DNA from: Armatimonadota bacterium
Lineage (GTDB): Bacteria > Armatimonadota > HRBIN16
Assembly (NCBI GenBank): GCA_028275265.1
Contig: JAPWUZ010000041.1
Span: 1 to 13,537, forward strand
Direction: 5' to 3'
DNA length: 13,537 nt
Of the stretch, positions 7,496 to 13,537 are shown piece by piece (within the stretch, counting starts at the first letter, position 1; every line of letters starts with the position of its first letter). Position numbers and translations under genes: made by a program. The notes beneath the pieces are model-generated. The model was not told the DNA's origin. It ran no database searches and saw only the letters and a program-made list of their open reading frames with translations.

Positions 7496-7500
7496 AGGAG
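7496..7500 (+). promoter_or_regulatory. Ribosome binding site deciding the start of the fusion gene
   Basis: AGGAG stands 8 bases before ATG 7509. The in-frame ATG at 7476, eleven codons upstream, is preceded only by a weak GGGGA with no spacing. This favours 7509 as the start. Confidence 0.55.
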
Positions 7501-7508
7501 CACAACCA

Positions 7509-10500
7509 ATGCCCACCACTTCATGGGATTGTTTTATCCCGTATTCGGCACGCGATATTCAGGAGTTCACTGCTAGTGGTGCCGAGGGCGCCGTAATCCA
7601 GCGAATACGCCTCGAGCGTGACCGGCAGGCGTTATACACGGCAGACCTGTTCCTTTATCATCGGCACCTGAAGCGCCGAATGGTCTGGCAGTTTATCACC
7701 GTCAATATCCATAACGGGAATCTCCACCTGGATTTCCCCACGCCGTTGCAGTGCCTCGACGAGGGATGGCAACAGCTGGTCACCCGAGCCTTTATCAGCG
7801 CGTTGCAGGCAGTGCAAGCGAACCCGGATACGGCGAATGGGCTTATCCTGAATGCCGACTTTCCCGTACCGGATGAGGTGCCCCCGCTGAGCGGCAGCGG
7901 CGAAAACCGCGTCGCGCCGGGCTTCGCCTGGAACGAACTGTACGTCCACAGTGTAAAACGGTACCTGTTCGCTAGCGAGCGCGTGCAGGGATGGCACGTG
8001 CTGGACCTTGGATGTGGGGTAGGTTATGGCGCGAAAATACTGGCGAGGAGTGCGGCACAGGTGGTCGCCGCGGACGTGGACGAACATCCTTTACGGTACG
8101 GAGAAGAGACCTATCCCGACGCAAAGATACAGCGCGTGCATGTCGCTCCCGTCACAGAGACACAGGGTTTACCCTTTGCAGACAGTTCTTTCGACGCAGT
8201 GGTGAGCTTCGAGGTCATCGAGCATGTGCCGGTGGAGCAGATGCAGGCTTTTTTTGCCGAGATGGCGCGGGTGCTCAAACCCGGCGGCGCGGTGATTCTC
8301 TCCACCCCCAATAAGAACATATATATTCAGTACCCCGACCCCTACCACGTGTCGCTGATGACGCTGGAGGAGTTTTCCCGCCTGCTGAACAGTCAGTTTG
8401 AAAACGTGCAGGTGTATGGTCAGTTGCGCTCCAGGGGACTGCCCCACACGACCATGGAGTTCGACATCGTGGACGAAGCACGTGACGACCATGAGATTTT
8501 TGTCGCGGTCTGTCGCGGCTACCGTGGGCGACAGGCTACTATTTCGCTGCCTGAGCCGACCGTGTGGGAACAGCCGCGCGAGCAGGGAACAGCGCCGGGA
8601 CAAAGGTTACCGGTCACCGTCATTGTGCATACACGCAACGAGGAACACAACATTGAGCAGTGTCTGGAGTGCGTGAAGGACTGGGCGGGCGAGATTATTG
8701 TGATGGATATGGAAAGCACCGACCGCACGGTGGAAATCGCCCGCCGATACACCAACAAGATATACACCCATCCCCTGATTCGGGACTTCGACGCCGCCCG
8801 CAACGTCAGCGCGCAGTACGCCCGCTACGACTGGATTTTCTACGTAGATGCCGACGAGCGGGTGCCCCCTGCTCTGGTAGAGGCGCTGAGGCAGATGTTG
8901 CCTGAACTGGACAACGAAGTAGCAGCGGTCAAACTCACCTATAAGAACTACTTCTTGGGCAAGTGGATACGCTACGCTGGTCAATGGTATCCGGGTTACA
9001 AGGCGCCGATGCTTTTGCGCAGGGGCAGGTTCGAGTGGCTTGGTGGGGCACACGAAGGGGTAAAGGTCTTCGGCAAAATCGCTCTCTTCCCACCCGACAA
9101 CCCTGAGTGTGCCATTGAACACCACTCGACGCCCACTCTGGAGCGCTACATGCACAAGCTGAACCACTATTCGCAGAGCGCAGCGAAGCAGATGCTGGAG
9201 AAACACGCTCCCTGTTCATGGCAGACGCTCGCCGCGGCAATGGGCTACGCCTTCCGCTTCTATTACGACGAGACCCGGGGCTATCAGGACGGTGCCCACG
9301 GCTTTCTGCTTTCCGCTTGCGCTGCAATGAGCGCTCTCGCCGACCAGATTCGCTATGCCGAGTTACTCTTGAACGAGGGATGGGAAGGCAGCGACCTGTT
9401 GCCCGCCAGTGCAGAAGAGTTTTTCCGGTTCGCAGCGGATGTAGCTGCGGGCAGGGTGCACGTTGTGCAAAAGAACCTCTCGCATATACTGGCACTATCC
9501 AGCGACGAGCAGAAACCTGACTCCCTTCCCAGCTGGTGGCAACGGCTGTGGCTGCGGCTGCAGCGTGCATCGGGCGGACGGGTGGTGGCGGCTGGTTCTG
9601 TCAGACCTGTGCTGTCTGCTCCGGAATGGCAGATGGTCACGGATGACGAACAGGCAGACGCTCTCATTGCTTTTGGTGAAGGATGGAGCGGAGCAGTGGC
9701 TCGGCTGCGGGAAGGCGGTAGCTTCTTCATCGCTACACCCCACTTCCCTGCAGACCCCGAAGCCTGGCGCGCTGAGTTGGAACAGGCTTTTCAGGCAACA
9801 GTACATCTCCTCGATCCCGAAGCCACCTGCTCGTGGCTGTTTGCCTTTGGGTGGAAAGGGCAGCGAGTAGAACCTGCGCGGCGCAGGGTTTTGATGCTCA
9901 CGCATCAGAATGCGCTCCACATGCTGGGCGGGGGCGAAACGCAGCTGTTCGAGACGCTGCTTGCGCTGCGAGGAGAGGGGGTCGTGGCGGATGTCTCTGC
10001 GTCGCTGCGGCTATCCGAAGAGCCGTACGACTTGATGCATGTCTTCAGCCTCTATCATGCCGATAAAGTAGACCCGCTGAACCGCGCAGAGAAACCTATC
10101 GTGGTCTCGACCATCTTCCGCGACAACGCTGCTTTCTATCCGGTAATGGTCGGCGCGGCGGTGTTCCGACAGGAGGACGCTGCGCAGGTTGAACGGGCAT
10201 TGCGGGCGTGGAAGCAGGGCAATCTGCACGTGCAGGGGCTAGATGCGGCGTCGCTGGATGAGCCGGCAGAGGTGCGGCGCGTGAAGCAGCAGGTTGTCGA
10301 ACGCGCGCAGCTGCTTTTGCCGAATTGTCGGTGGGAGCTGTCCGCCCTGCGCCGATACTTTGGACTGAGCGATAAACCCGCGCACGTGGTTCCCAACGCT
10401 GTCCGCCCGGAGAGGTTCCTTCACGCAACCCCCGATGCTTTCGTGCAGCGTTTTGGGTTGCGCGACTTCGTGCTGTGCGCGGCTCGCATCGAGCCCTTCA

Positions 10501-11291
10501 AGAACCAGTTGATGCTGATATGGGCGTTGCGGGATACGGATATTCCCATTGTGCTGGCGGGCAAGGTGTCCGACTCCGAATACGGCGCGCTCTGTGAACG
10601 CTGGGCGGGCAAGAACGTGCATTTTGTGGGGGAGCTCGCTCCAGACCTTCTGGCGAGCGCGTATGCTGCCGCGCGAGTGCACGCGATGCCCTCGTGGGCG
10701 GAAACCCCCGGCTTAACCAGCATGGAAGCCGCACTGGCGGGTTGCGCTATCGTGGTGGGCAATCAGGGTGCGGAGCGTGAGTATTTCGGCGACTTCGCTT
10801 ATTACTGTAACCCCGCGGATATCGACTCGGTGCGGGAAGCGGTGCTGGCGGCGTGGGAAGACAGAGATGCCGCTCGGCGCGAGGCGTTCCGCGAGTACAT
10901 CCTGAAGTGCTATACGTGGTCGGAAACGGCACGGGTGACCGCGGAGGCATACGAGCAGGTGCTGAGGTTCAGCCAAGCGATTTTAGCCATGCCGGACTGG
11001 AACGAGCCGCAGACCTGGCAACCCGTTGTCGAGCAATATCTCAGGGAGCATCAACCGGGTGACGGCGCGCTGTTGCAACTGTACGCAGGGGCATACAATG
11101 CTTTCCGGGCGGAGGTGGCTTACGAGCTGCTGGCGCAGTTCATCGTTTCGACGGGCTTTGACCCCGAACACTGCGCGGATATCGAGGTCATCGACGAGCT
11201 GCCCGAGAATCTGCTGGGGCGGATATGGTGGACGGGCAGTCGCTATGATGGCATCTTGCAGGCGCGTTATCAAGGTCGGACGGCGGCGTAG
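7509..11291 (+). CDS. Methyltransferase-GT2-GT4 fusion protein for glycan assembly
   Basis: This is a 1260-residue cytoplasmic fusion; start 7509 has an SD, while ATG 7476 would add 11 residues. Domains in order: residues 1-130 unassigned; 130-335 a class I SAM methyltransferase with motif I VLDLGCGVGYG (D166, G168, G170, G172), an FDAVVSFEVIEHV stretch and VLKPGGAVILSTPNK; 368-620 a GT2 glycosyltransferase of LgtF/WaaE type with TRNEE, DMESTDRT (D400), DADER (447-451), AHEGV and the late RGYQDGAHGF segment; 640-790 an unassigned module; 793-1165 a GT4 (GT-B) domain with GGGETQ near 807, VPNAV, ARIEPFKNQ, and an E-x7-E pair at E1065 and E1073; then a helical tail of about 95 residues. It would add two sugars (or one sugar and a branch) and a methyl group to a surface or protein-linked glycan. 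Acceptor and sugars cannot be inferred. It follows the MerR-type gene by 53 bases and precedes the next glycosyltransferase gene by 19. Both GT domains keep their key acidic residues. Confidence 0.92.
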   Translation: MPTTSWDCFIPYSARDIQEFTASGAEGAVIQRIRLERDRQALYTADLFLYHRHLKRRMVWQFITVNIHNGNLHLDFPTPLQCLDEGWQQLVTRAFISALQAVQANPDTANGLILNADFPVPDEVPPLSGSGENRVAPGFAWNELYVHSVKRYLFASERVQGWHVLDLGCGVGYGAKILARSAAQVVAADVDEHPLRYGEETYPDAKIQRVHVAPVTETQGLPFADSSFDAVVSFEVIEHVPVEQMQAFFAEMARVLKPGGAVILSTPNKNIYIQYPDPYHVSLMTLEEFSRLLNSQFENVQVYGQLRSRGLPHTTMEFDIVDEARDDHEIFVAVCRGYRGRQATISLPEPTVWEQPREQGTAPGQRLPVTVIVHTRNEEHNIEQCLECVKDWAGEIIVMDMESTDRTVEIARRYTNKIYTHPLIRDFDAARNVSAQYARYDWIFYVDADERVPPALVEALRQMLPELDNEVAAVKLTYKNYFLGKWIRYAGQWYPGYKAPMLLRRGRFEWLGGAHEGVKVFGKIALFPPDNPECAIEHHSTPTLERYMHKLNHYSQSAAKQMLEKHAPCSWQTLAAAMGYAFRFYYDETRGYQDGAHGFLLSACAAMSALADQIRYAELLLNEGWEGSDLLPASAEEFFRFAADVAAGRVHVVQKNLSHILALSSDEQKPDSLPSWWQRLWLRLQRASGGRVVAAGSVRPVLSAPEWQMVTDDEQADALIAFGEGWSGAVARLREGGSFFIATPHFPADPEAWRAELEQAFQATVHLLDPEATCSWLFAFGWKGQRVEPARRRVLMLTHQNALHMLGGGETQLFETLLALRGEGVVADVSASLRLSEEPYDLMHVFSLYHADKVDPLNRAEKPIVVSTIFRDNAAFYPVMVGAAVFRQEDAAQVERALRAWKQGNLHVQGLDAASLDEPAEVRRVKQQVVERAQLLLPNCRWELSALRRYFGLSDKPAHVVPNAVRPERFLHATPDAFVQRFGLRDFVLCAARIEPFKNQLMLIWALRDTDIPIVLAGKVSDSEYGALCERWAGKNVHFVGELAPDLLASAYAAARVHAMPSWAETPGLTSMEAALAGCAIVVGNQGAEREYFGDFAYYCNPADIDSVREAVLAAWEDRDAARREAFREYILKCYTWSETARVTAEAYEQVLRFSQAILAMPDWNEPQTWQPVVEQYLREHQPGDGALLQLYAGAYNAFRAEVAYELLAQFIVSTGFDPEHCADIEVIDELPENLLGRIWWTGSRYDGILQARYQGRTAA

Positions 11292-11296
11292 CAAAC

Positions 11297-11303
11297 AGGA
11301 GGT
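11297..11303 (+). promoter_or_regulatory. Strong ribosome binding site of the GT4-TPR-GT2 gene
   Basis: AGGAGGT lies 7 bases before ATG 11311, within the 19-base gap after the fusion gene. It fixes the start and indicates that the two glycosyltransferase genes are one operon. Confidence 0.75.
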
Positions 11304-11310
11304 GGAGTAG

Positions 11311-13537
11311 ATGAAGAACGCAGCAGGCACTCAGACACTGCATATTGTGTGGGAAGGAGCCTTTTTGGCGCGGCACAGCCTTGCACTGGTGAACCGCGAG
11401 CTGGTGATGGCGTTGCATCGGGCGTTTCCGGAGTGGGAGTTTTATCTGGTACCGCATCCTACTGATGACATGGTGCTGCATGGCGACGCCCGCTGGCAGT
11501 ACATTGAGGAGCGGATGCGTCGTCTGCCTCCCCGCGTGGATGTGTGGGTTCGACATCACTGGCCACCCAACTGGCAACGCCCGGAGGCAGATCGCTTCAT
11601 CGTCATACAGCCATGGGAGTTTGGTTCTATCCCCAGCGAATGGGTGGATGTTATCAACCGCAACGTCGATGAGCTGTGGGTTCCTTCCACTTTCGTGCGC
11701 GATTGCTACGTGCGCGATGGGGTGCATCCCGATAAGGTGTTCGTGGTACCCAATGGCGTCTCCGAAAGCTTTTTCGAACCCGTTCCGCCGCTGGAACTGC
11801 CCACGCAGAAACGATTTCGGTTCCTGTTTGTGGGAGGCTCGATCCCGCGCAAGGGTATCGATATCTTGCTCGATGGCTACACACGCACCTTCACCCGCGC
11901 CGATGATGTGGCTCTCGTGATTAAAGATTTCGGCACGAATACTTTCTATCGTGGGCAGAACTTCGTGGAGCAGATTCGCTGGTTCCAGCGGCAGCCTGAC
12001 GCGCCTGAAATCGTTTATATCGCCGACGAGCTGGACGAGCAGCAGATGAATGCGCTGTATCGTGCCTGCCACGCGCTGGTGCATCCCTATCGTGGTGAGG
12101 GGTTCGGGTTGCCGATTGCCGAGGCAATGGCGTGTGGCTTGCCCGTGATTGTCACCGACTCTGGTGCGGCGAAGGATTTCTGCAACGCCGAACGTGCCTT
12201 CCTCATTCCCGCGGAGGTGGAGTACTTCCCCGACAACCTCGTCGGTGACATGGAAACCGTGAACCGCCCCTTCTGGGCAAAGCCGAACCGCAATGCGATG
12301 GAAGCACTGATGGAGCAGGTGTATCGGCAGTACGATGAAGCCAAGGCAGTCGGCGAGCGGGCTGCCCGTTGGGTGCGTGAGAATCTAAGCTGGGAACGTG
12401 CGGCGCAGGTCGCGGCGGAAAGGCTGTGTGCGCACCGCGAAGAGGCTGCCGGCGCAGAAAGCACAGAGACCATTATCCTGCGCGCCGCCGAACATGTTTC
12501 GCAGGACAACCCAGATGAGGCGATTGTGCTGCTGGAGAAACTGATTCGCGAGGACCCCAGTCAGCTGAAAGCCTACTGCGGGCTGGGGGTTGCCTATTTC
12601 CAAGCGGGTAGCATCGCGCGGGCGGAGGGAGCGCTGCGGCAAGGACTGCAGCACGGCGAGGACTTCGAACTGCATTACCATCTGGCGTACATCCTGTTGC
12701 AAACGGGACGTTCGCAGGAGGCGTTGAAACACGCCACGCGCGCTGTCGAGCTGAACCCCGATTGTGAAGAGGCACGGCAGCTGCTGCGCGACCTGGTGCA
12801 AAAGCTGCGCCGACGCATTCTCAAACGGGGCAGGCAGGCGCACCAGCAGGCTTTACAGCGTGCGGAGCGGTTGCTGCAGCAACAGCCGGAAACGGATGCG
12901 ACTGCCCGCGCCATGCTGCCGCAGGCGGGGAGCCTGCTTCCCCCAAAGAAACACTCTTCCGATGCGCCGCGCCTGTCGCTGTGCATGATTGCCAAAAACG
13001 AAGAGCAGTTTCTAGAGGACTGCCTGAAGAGCGTGCAGGGAGTGGTGGACGAAATTGTGCTGGTGGATACCGGCTCGACCGACCGCACCGTGGAGATTGC
13101 GCGGCGATATGGGGCGAAAGTGGTGCACCATCCCTGGCGCGATGACTTCTCCGACGCCCGCAACGTGTCCCTACAGCACGCCACCGGCGACTGGGTGCTG
13201 TGGCTGGATGCGGACGAGCGGCTGGAAAAAGGATGCGGCGAGGGCGTGCGTAACGCCATTCAGGACCCGGAATTCGCCGGTTATCTGGTGGAGATTGTCA
13301 ACGATATCGGCGACGAGCAGAACACGAGCACCTTCATCCATCGTGCCTGCAGGCTGTTCCGCCGTTTGCCCGTCACCCAATTCGAGGGGCGAATCCACGA
13401 ACAGGTCACTCCTTCGCTACAGCGCAACGGCTACGAAATCGCCTTCCTGAAAGGAGTGCGTATCCGGCATCTCGGTTATCGGCACGACATCGCCTCCGCA
13501 AGGGGCAAAGACGAGCGCACCATCCGCATGTTGCGCG
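11311..13537 (+). CDS. GT4-TPR-GT2 fusion glycosyltransferase (partial, runs off the window)
   Basis: The frame opens at ATG 11311 and has no stop through base 13537, so at least 742 codons are present and the C-terminus is missing. Residues 1-385 are a GT4 (GT-B) glycosyltransferase: LHIVWEGAFLARHSLALVNR at the start, PWEFGSIP, VPNGV, FVGGSIPRKGID near 170, and EGFGLPIAEAMACG with the E-x7-E pair E263 and E271. Residues about 395-495 form roughly three tetratricopeptide repeats (AYCGLGVAYFQAG, ALKHATRAVELNP), followed by a basic Gln/Arg/Leu-rich helical linker. From about 553 a GT2 domain of the SunS/TPR-associated type begins: SLCMIAKNEEQF, DTGSTDRT (D586), DFSDARN, DADER (633-637) and FEGRIHEQV. 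Such proteins often carry further TPRs after the GT2 domain, so the missing part may too. The protein is predicted to be cytoplasmic and to act with the preceding fusion on the same glycan. TPRs may hold a protein acceptor or partner; that is inference. Confidence 0.92.
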   Translation, partial: MKNAAGTQTLHIVWEGAFLARHSLALVNRELVMALHRAFPEWEFYLVPHPTDDMVLHGDARWQYIEERMRRLPPRVDVWVRHHWPPNWQRPEADRFIVIQPWEFGSIPSEWVDVINRNVDELWVPSTFVRDCYVRDGVHPDKVFVVPNGVSESFFEPVPPLELPTQKRFRFLFVGGSIPRKGIDILLDGYTRTFTRADDVALVIKDFGTNTFYRGQNFVEQIRWFQRQPDAPEIVYIADELDEQQMNALYRACHALVHPYRGEGFGLPIAEAMACGLPVIVTDSGAAKDFCNAERAFLIPAEVEYFPDNLVGDMETVNRPFWAKPNRNAMEALMEQVYRQYDEAKAVGERAARWVRENLSWERAAQVAAERLCAHREEAAGAESTETIILRAAEHVSQDNPDEAIVLLEKLIREDPSQLKAYCGLGVAYFQAGSIARAEGALRQGLQHGEDFELHYHLAYILLQTGRSQEALKHATRAVELNPDCEEARQLLRDLVQKLRRRILKRGRQAHQQALQRAERLLQQQPETDATARAMLPQAGSLLPPKKHSSDAPRLSLCMIAKNEEQFLEDCLKSVQGVVDEIVLVDTGSTDRTVEIARRYGAKVVHHPWRDDFSDARNVSLQHATGDWVLWLDADERLEKGCGEGVRNAIQDPEFAGYLVEIVNDIGDEQNTSTFIHRACRLFRRLPVTQFEGRIHEQVTPSLQRNGYEIAFLKGVRIRHLGYRHDIASARGKDERTIRMLR

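Noticed and set aside
8700..8730. Suspicion that the first GT2 domain is inactive because it reads DMESTD rather than DTGSTD
   Set aside because: DM-x-STD variants are usual in LgtF/WaaE-like enzymes, and the later DADER motif is intact.
8607..9570. Two antisense open frames of about 200 codons inside the fusion gene
   Set aside because: They mirror the GT2 coding region, overlap each other, lack recognisable motifs and have no convincing start context.
11188..12084. 298-codon open frame on the - strand
   Set aside because: It is antisense to the end of the fusion gene and the GT4 domain of the next gene, both of which carry clear family motifs; its translation shows none. Long antisense frames are expected at this GC content.

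Overview
The window looks like a chromosomal stretch of a GC-rich bacterium. Coding is dense, Shine-Dalgarno (SD) sites are strong (AAGGAGG type), start codons are ATG and GTG, and the visible promoters are sigma-70-like. Very long multidomain glycosyltransferases and a signal-peptide-bearing SLBB export protein suggest a cell with an elaborate envelope. A thermophilic Armatimonadota-like or similar uncultured lineage is my guess from protein style only; no 16S or other marker lies here. I saw no tRNA, rRNA, CRISPR array, insertion sequence or transposase, and no gap between genes exceeds about 175 bases.

Layout: (1) 14-3770, + strand: an extended -10 promoter, then yebC (translation/transcription factor family), a 709-residue membrane-anchored extracytoplasmic protein, and a six-helix ABC-2 type permease. 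They are tightly spaced; the last pair overlaps by four bases (GTGA). No ABC ATPase gene is present. (2) 3771-3879: a short convergent gap holding a two-tier hairpin without a T-tract. (3) 3880-6996, - strand: a 1038-residue polysaccharide export protein (Wza/SLBB family) with about seven SLBB-type units. (4) 6997-7170: a divergent control region with a good promoter for the export gene, a tandem 10-bp repeat just upstream of its -35 box, and a weak candidate promoter for the rightward genes. (5) 7171-13537, + strand: a small MerR-type regulator, then a 1260-residue fusion of methyltransferase, GT2 and GT4 domains, then a gene (cut by the window end) that joins GT4, TPR and GT2 domains.

How it fits together: the right half reads as part of a surface-glycan locus. 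Two cytoplasmic multidomain enzymes would assemble and methylate a glycan, the divergently transcribed SLBB protein would belong to its export channel, and the small MerR protein between them is a natural candidate local regulator. The left half is a separate transcription unit. Its permease and extracytoplasmic partner resemble ABC-2 transport modules that use an ATPase encoded elsewhere. The most unusual content is the pair of fusion glycosyltransferases, which carry the same domain classes in opposite order, and the unassigned modules inside the first of them.
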